Assembly (NCBI GenBank): GCA_947038175.1
Contig: CAMQVJ010000007.1
Span: 1 to 52,237 of the forward strand
From: an uncultured Desulfovibrio sp.
GTDB taxonomy: Bacteria; Desulfobacterota; Desulfovibrionia; Desulfovibrionales; Desulfovibrionaceae
Length of the DNA stretch: 52,237 nucleotides
Direction: 5' to 3'
This document shows positions 18,294-26,955 of this stretch, in pieces. How positions within the stretch are numbered: position 1 is the stretch's first letter; each line of letters begins with the position of its first letter. The translations under genes and the position numbers were made by a program. The notes below the pieces were generated by a model, which saw nothing but the letters and a program-made list of their open reading frames with translations, was not told the DNA's origin and ran no database searches.

Positions 18294-18920
18294 TTATTTG
18301 GGCAATTTTGCAAAAAGAAGTCCGCTTTGGGAAAAGTATGTGGCACAGTGTTCTTCTTTTTGTGCCAAGCGCCTTATTAAAGCAGATTCTGTAATGAGAA
18401 GCCCGTATCCAGCTTTTTGAAATAGGTCTATCCAATATTCTGATGTCTGCTCGTTAACATGAAATTGTCCACCTTGGTTTGGTAGGGCATGGGTCATAAG
18501 CACATATTGACCATTTGTGAGTGTTTTCATGAGTGTCTCAATGTGTTTTTCTTCTATGTGCTCCACAAGTTCCACACTAACGACCAAGTCACAGGGACAA
18601 ATAAAGGCGTCGTTTGCCAAGTCATGCTGTACAAGTGGATAAACCGCTGTTTCCACATTATACGGGAGACCTTCGATGGCAATGACAGGAACAGAACATT
18701 TTTTATGAAGATAATGCGCTAATTGTCCTCTACCTGCTCCCACATCAAGCACGGAGCGTATACAGAAACGGTCCATCACATAATCAAGAACTTTAGGAGA
18801 AAAACTCCCAGGATCACCAAAGAGTAAATTACCACCAAGATGTTCTCTATCGGAATCACTTACAAATATATTGCTATCGCTCATCGCATTGCTATCGTTC
18901 GTTTCTTTGTCTTTTTCCAT
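18294..18920 (-). CDS. Class I SAM-dependent methyltransferase (second)
   Basis: 208 residues. An acidic, Ser/Asn-rich leader of about 20 residues is followed by motif I VLDVGAGRGQLAHYL (about 58-72), IAIEGLPYN, and SVELVEHIEEKHI, the VEHI pattern seen in ubiquinone-type and Methyltransf_23 enzymes. gggaga precedes the ATG by 8 bases; an internal ATG 12 codons later is an alternative. It shares the strand with the previous methyltransferase but is only distantly similar and 161 bases away, so one transcript is possible. Substrate unknown. Confidence 0.72.
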   Translation of the reverse strand: MEKDKETNDSNAMSDSNIFVSDSDREHLGGNLLFGDPGSFSPKVLDYVMDRFCIRSVLDVGAGRGQLAHYLHKKCSVPVIAIEGLPYNVETAVYPLVQHDLANDAFICPCDLVVSVELVEHIEEKHIETLMKTLTNGQYVLMTHALPNQGGQFHVNEQTSEYWIDLFQKAGYGLLITESALIRRLAQKEEHCATYFSQSGLLFAKLPK

Positions 18921-19056
18921 CGTTCTATTCTCCCGATATTTCGAACCTGCTATTTGAAGTTTACTGCATGTTAGTGCTTATTTTAGCATTGAAAGCATAC
19001 TAATAAGCAGAAAAAAGGTCAAATCTTTTTAGTTAGTATTCTTTTTCTAGAATAAG

Positions 19057-19086
19057 TTGACATACCTTCAAAAATAGAAAATAATA
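19057..19086 (+). promoter_or_regulatory. Possible sigma-70 promoter of the cstA-like gene
   Basis: A perfect -35 TTGACA (19057-19062) is followed 18 bases later by ataata (19081-19086) as a weak -10. It lies about 45 bases before the start codon at 19131. Confidence 0.4.
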
Positions 19087-19130
19087 AAACATTATTTTTA
19101 AACTTTAGACACAAGCCTAGGAGTGATTTT

Positions 19131-20558
19131 ATGCCGAATTATGTCTATTTTCTTTTATCCGTGCTCGCCCTTATTTTGGGTTACGCATTTTATGGTAGTT
19201 TTGTCGCGAAAGTCTTTGGTGTTCAGCCAGATAGAGAGACACCTGCGTTCAAACAAGCCGATGGGATTGATTTTGTTGAAATGAAGCCCACGAAAATTTG
19301 GCTTATACAACTCCTTAATATAGCTGGAATAGGTCCTATTTTTGGTCCTATTTTGGGGGCTTTATATGGCCCTGCAGCTCTTGTTTGGATTGTACTTGGC
19401 TCCATCTTTGCTGGTGGTGTTCATGATTATTTTTCAGGAATGCTTTCTGTGCGTTATAATGGTACCAATGTTCCTACTATAGTAGGATATAACCTTGGTT
19501 CTCTTTTTAAACGTATTATGCAAGTGTTTGCTATTGTACTACTCTTACTTGTTGGGGTTGTTTTTGTTACTGCGCCTGCTATGCTTTTAGAAAATCTTAC
19601 CGAAATAAATAAAATGACATGGCTTATTATTATTTTTGTGTATTATTTTGCAGCAACGATTATGCCTATTGATAAAATTATTGGCCGCTTATATCCACTT
19701 TTTGGGATCGCTCTGGTTGTTATGGCTGCGGGCATGATTACTATGCTTTTTGTGGGTGATTATAATTTTTATGCTGCCGCAGAATGGAAAAATCAACATC
19801 CTGCCGATTTACCGATGTGGCCACTGATTTTCATCACCATTGCATGTGGTGCTTTATCTGGCTTCCACGCAACACAATCTCCTATTATGTCTCGCTGTAT
19901 GACAAATGAAAAATACGGAAAACCTATTTTTTACGGCTCCATGATTGGTGAAGGTTTAATCGCTCTTATCTGGGCAACTGTTGGTATGACATTTTATCAA
20001 AGCCCTGAAGCGTTGCAAGCAACTTTGAGCAACGGTGGGCCTGCGGCAGTCGTTAATGAAACTTCACTTGCTCTTATGGGCAGTATTGGTGGTTTTTGTG
20101 CGATACTTGGCGTTATTGTTTTACCTATTACGTCAGGGGATACAGCGTTTCGTGCCGCTCGTCTCACCATTGCCGAAACCTTTAATTATCCTCAATCAGC
20201 ACAAATGAATCGCCTTCTTATTGCTATTCCGCTTTTCCTCCTTGGAGCAGTTATTTCTCAAGTGGACTTCAATATTATTTGGCGTTATTTTGGCTGGGCA
20301 AACCAAACCTTAGCAACAATTATGCTTTGGGCAAGTGCTGCTTATCTTTATCGTAAACAGAAGTTCCATTACATCGCATCTATTCCTGCAACCTTTATGA
20401 CTGCGGTTGTGATGAGTTTTATTTGCTCACAGAAAATTGGACTTAGCTTACCTATGGATATTTCGAATATCATTGGAGTTGTGAGCGCTGTTCTTGCTTT
20501 GGTGGCATTCTTACTATTAGCTAGAAAGCCTATCGCTGGAGCTCCTACGGACGCATAA
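19131..20558 (+). CDS. CstA-family carbon starvation transporter
   Basis: 475 residues with about 12 membrane segments. Family motifs: DGIDFVEMKPTKIW, LNIAGIGPIFGPILGALYGP, GGVHDYFSGMLSVRYNG, GFHATQSPIMSRCM and PITSGDTAFRAARL. Members import peptides or pyruvate in carbon-limited cells. Classic E. coli CstA is about 700 residues; this belongs to the shorter subgroup common in anaerobes. aggagtg precedes the ATG by 6 bases. It is a single-gene unit closed by a strong terminator. Whether it carries pyruvate, which taurine transamination consumes in some relatives, cannot be told from sequence. Confidence 0.88.
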   Translation: MPNYVYFLLSVLALILGYAFYGSFVAKVFGVQPDRETPAFKQADGIDFVEMKPTKIWLIQLLNIAGIGPIFGPILGALYGPAALVWIVLGSIFAGGVHDYFSGMLSVRYNGTNVPTIVGYNLGSLFKRIMQVFAIVLLLLVGVVFVTAPAMLLENLTEINKMTWLIIIFVYYFAATIMPIDKIIGRLYPLFGIALVVMAAGMITMLFVGDYNFYAAAEWKNQHPADLPMWPLIFITIACGALSGFHATQSPIMSRCMTNEKYGKPIFYGSMIGEGLIALIWATVGMTFYQSPEALQATLSNGGPAAVVNETSLALMGSIGGFCAILGVIVLPITSGDTAFRAARLTIAETFNYPQSAQMNRLLIAIPLFLLGAVISQVDFNIIWRYFGWANQTLATIMLWASAAYLYRKQKFHYIASIPATFMTAVVMSFICSQKIGLSLPMDISNIIGVVSAVLALVAFLLLARKPIAGAPTDA

Positions 20559-20581
20559 AATAATAAAAATAATGTTCGCAA

Positions 20582-20620
20582 AAAAGGCTTATTCTGTTAA
20601 AAGAATAAGCCTTTTTATAT
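20582..20620 (+). terminator. Terminator after the cstA-like gene
   Basis: Stem aaaaaggcttattc / gaataagccttttt with a short loop and T run. It also lies just beyond the 3' end of the minus-strand symporter gene and can serve both directions. Confidence 0.85.
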
Positions 20621-20684
20621 TTAAGTTCTCTTCCGCCCTTTCTCTTATTTTAAAAATATGCACATCCACAAGTGTCAACAGCAA

Positions 20685-22103
20685 TTAATAAAGCTTTCTA
20701 CAGAAAAAACTCCTCAAGTTTACTAAACTCAGCAAACTAAGGAGAGCGGACACACCTATTCCATAAAGTGCAAGGTTGTGCATCTGAAAAATATTTGAGC
20801 ATAAGCCCAAAACGCTGCCTAAAAATATAGCGAGAAAAAGCAAGTTTTTATTTACTTCCCTTTTCTTATAACAAAAAAGAGCAGTACTTAAAGGAACAAC
20901 AAAACCAGGAACATAAACAGAATACGCACCAATCAAAAGCTTAATAATATCATCTTGAAACAATGCAAGCGACAAGGATATGCTCCCAATAATAAGAATA
21001 TATACCCTGATATGAGCAATGCTTTTTGTCCTAAGAATATCATTTCCAAGTATAGTGGCTGTGCTCATAAGGCACGTGTCGGCAGAAGAAATTAAGGCGG
21101 ATATCAGCCCTATGCAAAATAAAATAGCAAGCGGCAAAGGTAAATAATCATTGATAAGCACGACAAGCAAATGTGAATCCGTCTGAGACAATATGGATGC
21201 ATTCACCCAAAGCCCAATATATGTCATGCAAATGGCAAAAACCATAAGGAAGAATGCCGCGATCAAGGTCGCCCTTTGTGCCACTTTTGCACTTTTTGCC
21301 GAAAGATTTCGTGAAAAAATATCAGGGCCGACAAAATAAGAAAAACCAACAAGAAGCGACAAATAAAGAAGTTCATACCCATCAAAACTTGCATTAAAAA
21401 GCTCAAACCGAGCAGATAAATTATCCCTAATGTTTTCCCACTCCAGTACCTTAAAATCCCACCATCCCATCATCCAGCTATCTCCACCCATATTCCCACC
21501 ACTTACATAGGAATAATCGGTAAAGTAAAACAAAAAGAAAATAAGCAGAACAGTAGAGAACAACAAAAGAAACTGGAAGGAATCTGTTTGCAAAATGGAA
21601 AACTGCCCACCAAGCAAAGTATACAAAATAACAAACACAGCCACCAGCGCAATAAGGTACTCAGGGTTTTCTACATCAAGCATAAGCCCAAGAAGTTGCC
21701 CCAATGCCGTGAACTGTGCAGCAATAATCCCCGTCCAAGCTACACAAATAATAAAAGAAATATAAAGCGATGACTTTTTATCAATAACAATTTCTGTGAT
21801 ATGTGCCAAGCTATAAGCGTCTAATCTGCGCACAGGCTTTGCTAAAAAAAGAGCCTGCAATGCAAGGAATATCGCTCCAACTCCCAACCACCAAAAAGCA
21901 GGGAAGCCATGCTTCGACACAAGAGACACCATACCGAAAGTTGCCGAACCCCCAATAATCCCCGCAAGCAAAGAAAGCGTAATACTGAAAGTCCCCTGCT
22001 TCGCACCAGCAAGCACAAAATCCTTATACGTCCTCACCCTGAAATAACTCACTAAACCAAGCAAAAGCATGAAAGCCAAATAAAACCAAAAAGCATAAAA
22101 CAT
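20685..22103 (-). CDS. Sodium:solute symporter family (SSS) transporter
   Basis: 472 residues with about 13 hydrophobic segments. SSS hallmarks: the early LAGAKQGTFSITLSLLAGIIGGSA loop region, GFSYFVGPDIFSRNLSAKS, and the sodium-site helix SALISSADTCLMSTATI. Members use the sodium gradient to import amino acids, sugars or carboxylates; the subgroup is not identified. It lies on the same strand as, and 259 bases downstream of, proB, separated by a pair of inverted double-hairpin elements. A proline or related cargo (PutP-like) is conceivable from context but not supported by motifs. aggact precedes the ATG. Confidence 0.82.
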   Translation of the reverse strand: MFYAFWFYLAFMLLLGLVSYFRVRTYKDFVLAGAKQGTFSITLSLLAGIIGGSATFGMVSLVSKHGFPAFWWLGVGAIFLALQALFLAKPVRRLDAYSLAHITEIVIDKKSSLYISFIICVAWTGIIAAQFTALGQLLGLMLDVENPEYLIALVAVFVILYTLLGGQFSILQTDSFQFLLLFSTVLLIFFLFYFTDYSYVSGGNMGGDSWMMGWWDFKVLEWENIRDNLSARFELFNASFDGYELLYLSLLVGFSYFVGPDIFSRNLSAKSAKVAQRATLIAAFFLMVFAICMTYIGLWVNASILSQTDSHLLVVLINDYLPLPLAILFCIGLISALISSADTCLMSTATILGNDILRTKSIAHIRVYILIIGSISLSLALFQDDIIKLLIGAYSVYVPGFVVPLSTALFCYKKREVNKNLLFLAIFLGSVLGLCSNIFQMHNLALYGIGVSALLSLLSLVNLRSFFCRKLY

Positions 22104-22120
22104 ATATAAGTCCTATTATT

Positions 22121-22210
22121 TTAGATTTTCTTTTTTCTTTTTCTTTTTTTTTCTGGGGGGATGATCCCCCCAGACCCCACATTATTTTATCAAACTACGT
22201 TTGATAAAAA
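22121..22210 (+). repeat. Double-hairpin element DH2
   Basis: Pyrimidine run, hairpin ctggggggat / atccccccag (22153-22173), linker accccacat, then hairpin ttatcaaac-tac-gtttgataa (22187-22207). It points towards DH3, so the two form a foldback pair. Confidence 0.75.
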
Positions 22211-22268
22211 ATAGTGAGATTCTGTCTTCTCTCTGAATAAAAATACACACTAGACTATAATAATTATA

Positions 22269-22362
22269 CTTTTCCAAACAAAGTTTGGAAAAGCGATGTG
22301 GGGGTGTGGGGGAGTTCAACTCCCCCACAAAAAAGAAAAAGAAAAAGAAAAAGAAAAAATAA
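22269..22362 (-). repeat. Double-hairpin element DH3 (inverted relative to DH2)
   Basis: On the minus strand: T-rich run (complement of four aaaaag units), hairpin gtgggggagtt / aactcccccac, linker acccccacatcgct, hairpin tttccaaac-ttt-gtttggaaa. The arm tttccaaac and the linker are shared with DH5 at 35086. The A-rich run ends at the proB stop codon. Confidence 0.75.
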
Positions 22363-23502
22363 TTAAATAGCAGCGTTGAGTAGTAGATTGTCTCTGTGAA
22401 CGACTTCGGGGTAGTGTGCATTTCCTAGTATGGCGGCAACTTCGAGTCGTTTGAGACCTTTTATTTTTTTGAGTTCTGCTGCGGAGTAGTTTGTGAGGCC
22501 TGCGGCTATTGGTTTGCCATTGAAGTTTATGTGAATGAGAGCGCCTACGCCGAAGTTTCCATCGACGGAGATAATGCCGCCTGGTAGTAGGCTTTTCCCT
22601 GCATTGGCGAGGGCGTCGTGTGCGCCTTGGTCGATGTTTACTGTGCCTTGTGGGTCTGATTGGTAGGCGAGCCAGTATTTTCGTCTAGAAATATGTTTTT
22701 GTGAGGGGCATACCCATGTGCCTATTGGCTCGTCGCTGAAGGCTTTTATTATGATATCTTTTTCTTTACCGGGGAGAATGAGCGTTGGTACACCTAGTTG
22801 TGCTGTGCGGCGAGCGGAAAGGAGCTTTGAGTACATTCCACCTGTGCCTACGCTTGTTTTTCCGCCACAGAGTTCGTTGAGATCAAGCTCTTCGATGTTT
22901 TGGATTTCGCTGAGTATTGGGATAGTTGCGAGTTTGCTTGTGAGGGGATTTTCTGAGAGCACACCTTGGGTTGAGGTGAGATTTATGGAAAGATTAGCTT
23001 CTATGAGGTTTGCGAGTAGACTTGCGAGGGAATCGTTGTCTCCGAATTTTAATTCTTGTATGACAACGGTATCATTTTCGTTGACAATAGGGACGACATT
23101 CCACTGTAATAATTGCTGAAAAGTGTTTTTGGCATTAAGAAAGCGTTCTCGACTGCGTAAATCATCACGGGTAAGAAGTACTTGTGCGCATATGAGATTG
23201 TGTTCTTCAAAGGCATCTTCGTATTCACGCATGAGACGTATCTGCCCGATAGCGGCGGCACCTTGTTTACCTGCAAGGCCTTCGATTTTGCATTGGGTGT
23301 TCTCGAGGGCTTTTTTCCCTGCCGCAACGGCGCCAGAACTCACAAGGCATACTTTGTGGCCTTTTTCATGGAGGTAGGCTATTTGCGCCACGAGGTTTTT
23401 TAATACAGTGTTTGCGAGCCCGTGTTGATCGGTGAGAACAGCAGAGCCTACTTTAATAATAATGCATTTTGCTGATTTTATAGCATTGAATCTTTTTTGC
23501 AT
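22363..23502 (-). CDS. proB: Glutamate 5-kinase
   Basis: 379 residues, full length. It catalyses ATP + glutamate to glutamyl 5-phosphate, the first step of proline synthesis. The amino-acid-kinase domain shows IIIKVGSAVLT, VSSGAVAAGKKAL, KQGAAAIGQ, PIVNENDTV, FGDNDSLASLLANLIEA and GTGGMYSKLLSARR; a C-terminal PUA domain spans about 285-375 (GKSLLPGGI, ISVDGNFGVGALI). No ribosome site is obvious. It follows obg on the same strand after 159 bases of tandem repeats. proC, the last step, is 15 kb away at 38902; proA is not in the window. Confidence 0.95.
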   Translation of the reverse strand: MQKRFNAIKSAKCIIIKVGSAVLTDQHGLANTVLKNLVAQIAYLHEKGHKVCLVSSGAVAAGKKALENTQCKIEGLAGKQGAAAIGQIRLMREYEDAFEEHNLICAQVLLTRDDLRSRERFLNAKNTFQQLLQWNVVPIVNENDTVVIQELKFGDNDSLASLLANLIEANLSINLTSTQGVLSENPLTSKLATIPILSEIQNIEELDLNELCGGKTSVGTGGMYSKLLSARRTAQLGVPTLILPGKEKDIIIKAFSDEPIGTWVCPSQKHISRRKYWLAYQSDPQGTVNIDQGAHDALANAGKSLLPGGIISVDGNFGVGALIHINFNGKPIAAGLTNYSAAELKKIKGLKRLEVAAILGNAHYPEVVHRDNLLLNAAI

Positions 23503-23523
23503 AATAGTATGTATTTTTTGACG

Positions 23524-23668
23524 TTAGTCAGGCGTGTACACAGTCTTGAGTAAGCTAAGCGTATACACAAGTCTTGGTGTTAGCTAAGCGTGTACGCACG
23601 TTTTGAGTAAGCTAAGCGTATACACAAGTATTGGTGTAGTCTAGCATATACGCAATTGATGTTAGTCA
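23524..23668. repeat. 29-bp tandem repeat between obg and proB, five units
   Basis: Five imperfect units share the pattern TTAGCTAAGCGTATACACAA followed by gtcttggtg or gttttgag. Their starts are at about 23524, 23551, 23580, 23608 and 23637, and a partial sixth covers the obg stop codon. Each holds a near-palindromic core such as gtgtacac or gtatac. Unit variants alternate (gag/gtg ends), so the array may have grown by duplicating a pair of units. It fills the whole gap between the two genes. Confidence 0.8.
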
Positions 23669-24792
23669 GACATATCGTCGAATTTGGGGCTATTACGCAC
23701 GTATTCAACTTCGATTTCTGGAAATTCATCTTCCTCGGTGACTTCTTCTTCTTGATAGCGAATAAGCGCTTCGTTCATATCGAGTTCGTTACGAAGTTCC
23801 CACATGCGGCGTACAAGATGTTCAATGCCGATGCCTTCTTTTGCGCTAATAAAGAATACTTCACGCCCTTCGGCTTTGGCAAGCTCATCGATTTCTGCAA
23901 TTTCTTCGTCCATGAGTAGGTCGACTTTATTGATGACTTCGATTTGTAGGCGTTTGGAGAGTTCTTGGTCAAACTGGCGTAGTTCTTCATTGATAAGGTC
24001 AAAACCTGCAAATGGGTCTTTGTCTTTATTAATATCTTGTGCGCTGAGTATGTGTACGAGGAAACGGGTGCGTTCAACATGGCGCAGGAATCTGTCGCCA
24101 AGTCCAAGCCCTTGGTGAGCGCCTTCAATAAGTCCTGGAATATCAGCGATTATCATGCGTGCGTCTGGATCAAATTCATCAATAAGAACACCGAGATTTG
24201 GTGTTAATGTGGTGAAAGGGTAGTCGGCAATTTTTGGTTGCGCTGCTGATATTTGGGAAAGAAATGTGGATTTTCCTGCGTTTGGCAAGCCAAGAAGGCC
24301 AGCGTCTGCAAGGATTTTGAGTTCTAGGCGTAGGGCTCTGTGTTCACCTTCTTCGCCTCTTTGGGCAAAGCGAGGGGCTCTGTTTGTGGCAGATTTGAAG
24401 TGCTCATTACCTTTTCCGCCGCGTCCACCCTTTGCGATGAGTATGCATGCCTCAGGGTCAGATAGATCAGCTATAAGAATTTCTTCAGTCTCTGTTCTTT
24501 CAAAGAGTTGAGTGCCTTCTGGAAACTCAAGAATGAGGTCTTCACCTTTTCTACCGTCACATTGGCTACCAAGGCCATCGCTGCCTTTTTTTGCTTCGTA
24601 GTTACGACGTAGTCTAAAGTCATAGAGTGAGTGCAAACGTGTACATGCTTTTGCATAAATAGACGCACCATCGCCGCCGTTTCCGCCATCAGGCCCACCA
24701 CGAGGGATAAACTTCTCTCGGCGAAAAGACATACAGCCGTTACCGCCTTTTCCAGCTTGAACTTGAATAAGTGCTTCATCAACAAAACGCAT
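23662..24792 (-). CDS. obg: GTPase Obg/CgtA
   Basis: 376 residues. The glycine-rich Obg fold (about 1-158) includes GKGGNGCMSFRREKFIPRGG and GGNGGDGASI. The GTPase domain has G1 GLPNAGKST (about 166), DIPGLIEGAHQGLGLG (G3), NKVDLL (G4) and ISAKEG (G5). The tail is short and acidic with no OCT domain. It takes part in late 50S assembly and stringent signalling. cggag precedes the ATG. It follows rplU-rpmA on the same strand, separated by a terminator, so its expression can be set apart from the ribosomal genes. Confidence 0.96.
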   Translation of the reverse strand: MRFVDEALIQVQAGKGGNGCMSFRREKFIPRGGPDGGNGGDGASIYAKACTRLHSLYDFRLRRNYEAKKGSDGLGSQCDGRKGEDLILEFPEGTQLFERTETEEILIADLSDPEACILIAKGGRGGKGNEHFKSATNRAPRFAQRGEEGEHRALRLELKILADAGLLGLPNAGKSTFLSQISAAQPKIADYPFTTLTPNLGVLIDEFDPDARMIIADIPGLIEGAHQGLGLGDRFLRHVERTRFLVHILSAQDINKDKDPFAGFDLINEELRQFDQELSKRLQIEVINKVDLLMDEEIAEIDELAKAEGREVFFISAKEGIGIEHLVRRMWELRNELDMNEALIRYQEEEVTEEDEFPEIEVEYVRNSPKFDDMSD

Positions 24793-24841
24793 GTAAAACT
24801 CCGATTAGCATAATTGATAACTAATGCTTATAAAACAAAAT

Positions 24842-24870
24842 AAGGCGAGAAGAAAGACTCTTCTCGCCTG
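24842..24870 (-). terminator. Terminator/attenuator between rpmA and obg
   Basis: Perfect 11-bp stem aggcgagaaga / tcttctcgcct with a 5-nt loop. On the minus strand it is followed by ttattttgtttt. It lies 22 bases after rpmA and would reduce transcription into obg. Confidence 0.85.
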
Positions 24871-24891
24871 TGGAAAACTTACTAAGAGGAT

Positions 24892-25170
24892 TTAAACCGC
24901 AACAACTGCAACCGGTACGATATGTACACGCTTGTGTTCTTTGCGTTTGCGCCGAAAAGTTTCATACTTTACTGTGCCTTCCACTTTTGCAAAAAGGGTA
25001 AAGTCACGTCCCATGCCAACATTTTCACCAGGGAAAATGCGAGTGCCAAGTTGACGAACTAAAATATTTCCAGCGAGAACTCTTTGACCACCGAAGCGTT
25101 TAACTCCGCGTCTTTGACCTTCACTGTCACGACCGTTACGGGAACTCCCGCCTGCTTTTTTATGAGCCAT
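24892..25170 (-). CDS. rpmA: 50S ribosomal protein L27
   Basis: 92 residues. It begins [20 protein letters not shown], with the conserved basic N-terminal tail reaching the peptidyl-transferase centre, then [21 protein letters not shown]. There is no N-terminal cleavage extension of the Firmicutes type. The aggag site lies 7 bases before ATG. It follows rplU by 18 bases in the usual rplU-rpmA pair. Confidence 0.97.
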   Translation of the reverse strand: MAHKKAGGSSRNGRDSEGQRRGVKRFGGQRVLAGNILVRQLGTRIFPGENVGMGRDFTLFAKVEGTVKYETFRRKRKEHKRVHIVPVAVVAV

Positions 25171-25188
25171 GGTAAACTCCTCTTATGC

Positions 25189-25497
25189 TTACGCGCTAAT
25201 GCCCGTGATAACAAGGGCAGTATAATCTTGACGATGACCTTGGGTCTTACGGTAAGATTTACGACGATGTTTTTTGAAAACGATAATTTTTTCGCCTCGT
25301 CCGTGTTCTTGGACTTTGGCAGTTACCTTTGCGCCTTCCACGTATGGGGCGCCAAATTTTGCAGAATCACTACTGAGCATAACCACGCGGTCAAATACAA
25401 CTTCACTGCCAACTTCAGCAGTGAGCTTGTCAATAACGATTTTGTTGCCTTCTTGAATGCGGTATTGTTTTCCGCAAGTTTCTATAATAGCGTACAT
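25189..25497 (-). CDS. rplU: 50S ribosomal protein L21
   Basis: 102 residues beginning [17 protein letters not shown]. The ATG at 25497 is chosen because ggaggttagg precedes it and the length matches the family; the open frame extends 53 codons further upstream, into the promoter. Motifs [24 protein letters not shown] and [17 protein letters not shown] are typical. It binds 23S rRNA and starts the rplU-rpmA unit. Confidence 0.96.
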   Translation of the reverse strand: MYAIIETCGKQYRIQEGNKIVIDKLTAEVGSEVVFDRVVMLSSDSAKFGAPYVEGAKVTAKVQEHGRGEKIIVFKKHRRKSYRKTQGHRQDYTALVITGISA

Positions 25498-25524
25498 CCT
25501 AACCTCCGAAGAAAAGAGAAATGA

Positions 25525-25553
25525 AAAATAGCCCGACATGAAGCACAAGTCAA
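25525..25553 (-). promoter_or_regulatory. Sigma-70 promoter of rplU-rpmA
   Basis: On the minus strand: -35 TTGACT (25553-25548), 17-base spacer, -10 TATTTT (25530-25525). The predicted start near 25518 gives a leader of about 20 nt, too short for an L21-binding leader structure. Confidence 0.6.
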
Positions 25554-25733
25554 GCTTTATTTCCTCTTTTTTCGCCTTTAGAGAAATAATATTATGCCGA
25601 CGGCAATACATAAATGAACGATGAAGCATACAAAATCGTTGCGTATTTTCTACCATTTAGTAGGTTTCGGGGTACTAAGTGGAAGAGAAGTCATGTTTAA
25701 TTATCAATCTTCTGGTATTTTGTACCATTGATT

Positions 25734-25877
25734 TTAATGATGATTGACATGATCACCTTTTTTGATGCGATAAGTGATGAGCGCAATCATAACGGCAAAA
25801 TAAATAAAGATAAGGCTAACGCCTACCCAGCCTTGCATACTTGCATGCATGACATTATCTATGAGTTTACCGAGCAT
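25734..25877 (-). CDS. Small single-pass membrane protein (47 residues)
   Basis: An easily missed short gene. aaggagtacaat directly precedes the ATG at 25877. The 47-residue product starts MLGKLIDNVMHASMQGW, has one membrane segment at about 17-35 (WVGVSLIFIYFAVMIALI) and ends in a basic/His-rich tail (TYRIKKGDHVNHH). The strong ribosome site and well-formed hydrophobic helix with positive-inside tail argue that it is translated. I recognise no family; the size and topology resemble small accessory subunits of membrane complexes. It lies between rplU (divergent promoter region) and the PepSY gene, on their strand. Confidence 0.65.
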   Translation of the reverse strand: MLGKLIDNVMHASMQGWVGVSLIFIYFAVMIALITYRIKKGDHVNHH

Positions 25878-26020
25878 ATTGTACTCCTTGTACTTAAGTG
25901 TTCAGGGTAAGCAACACAAAGCAAAGAAATATTGCCTTAGTTTCTCTTCTAGGTCAAGCAATTTATTGCATGAAAGTAGAGTAAATTTAGGTTAATTGCG
26001 CATATATATTTTTGACTGAC

Positions 26021-26563
26021 TTATTCTTGTCCAAATTCGATGATTTCGCTTGTGATAGCATGTATTTCGTATTCGTATTTCTTTTTATTTACGTAGAATT
26101 CAACATCATAGACAGGGACGCCGTCTTCCATATCAAACTTCACTTGAGAGTGGTTCACTTGATTTGCAGAAATATTGGCGTGCTTCATAGCGATTTCTTT
26201 TGCTTGAACGTCAGTAATTTGCTTTTGCACTGCATCTTGTTGTGATGCGTTGTTTGCTTGTTTTTTTTGTTTGTAAGCTACAACATTACCTGTATTTGCA
26301 TCAATTTCGTAGTCATATTCTGTATTATTATGGAAAAATTCAATTTCATACGTGGTTTTTCCAAAGTCACTATCGAGTTCAATGTCTGAAAAGGGTACAT
26401 TTTTGTCAGTGATTTTTGCATGACTAAGGGCGATTTCTTTTGCTTTTTCAGCACTAATTTGTGCATTAGCGAATGCTTCTTTATTCATTAATGTGCAAGC
26501 TCCTAGGCAAATACCGCAAAGCAAAGAAAAATGTAAAGCTGTTTTTAAAAATTGAGGACGCAT
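26021..26563 (-). CDS. Exported protein with two PepSY domains
   Basis: 180 residues. A signal peptide covers about 1-33. LGAC fits a lipobox (lipoprotein, Cys22), while AFANA (about 29-33) would be a signal-peptidase I site. Two PepSY repeats follow, at about 35-95 and 115-178. Each has a helix with AKEIALSHAKI or AKEIAMKHANI and a sheet ending YEIDANTGNVV or YEIHAITSEII. PepSY domains are thought to inhibit or chaperone secreted proteins; no protease partner is next to it. caggag lies 7 bases before ATG. Single-gene unit. Confidence 0.85.
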   Translation of the reverse strand: MRPQFLKTALHFSLLCGICLGACTLMNKEAFANAQISAEKAKEIALSHAKITDKNVPFSDIELDSDFGKTTYEIEFFHNNTEYDYEIDANTGNVVAYKQKKQANNASQQDAVQKQITDVQAKEIAMKHANISANQVNHSQVKFDMEDGVPVYDVEFYVNKKKYEYEIHAITSEIIEFGQE

Positions 26564-26766
26564 AATTGTCTCCTGTTGATAAAAGTTTTTCGTTTTAGAG
26601 ATATTGTATCTCGTTCTTATTTCGGTATTTTACAATATATTTAAGAGTTTGTGAACTGTTTTGATGGGGCAAAAACAAAATATACTTACGAGAAAGAGTA
26701 AAGAAAGAGATTCTTCCATGTGTTCCGTTTTACTTTTTAACACCAACACGCTGTATAATAATAACT

Positions 26767-26891
26767 TATTGATATAAAAAGTTTTGTGGGGGAGAGATCG
26801 AGAGAGGGAGCTTTTGAACTAGAGCCTGTTACAAAGTTACAGACTTTTATACCCTTTAGGGTGCAAGTTCCCTCTCTCGAAAAAATTATTA
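26767..26891. repeat. Structured repeat element, copy A
   Basis: About 110 nt similar to 50029-50135. It has tattgatat-aaaagtttt at the left, then cctgttacaa-gttacag, cttttatac, tttagggtgcaagttccctc and an A-rich end. Copy A adds an 11-bp closing stem cgagagaggga / ttccctctctcg around the core, an inner accct-tt-agggt hairpin and gaac/gttc pairing. It lies between the lon 3' end and the PepSY 5' end. Whether it acts as RNA (either strand) or as a small non-autonomous mobile element is open. Confidence 0.75.
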
Positions 26892-26916
26892 GATTGAAAT
26901 ATGTGTGGAATATATC

Positions 26917-26943
26917 AAAAAAAAAGACTGGCAAGCAGTCTTT
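26917..26943 (-). terminator. Terminator after lon
   Basis: On the minus strand: stem aaagactg / cagtcttt with loop cttgc, followed by a run of T (complement of the A run 26917-26925). It lies 13 bases after the lon stop codon. Confidence 0.85.
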
Positions 26944-26955
26944 CTTATGAATAAT

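Noticed and set aside
23524..23668. CRISPR-like array
   Set aside because: Units are contiguous, imperfect and without unique spacers of constant size; no cas genes nearby.
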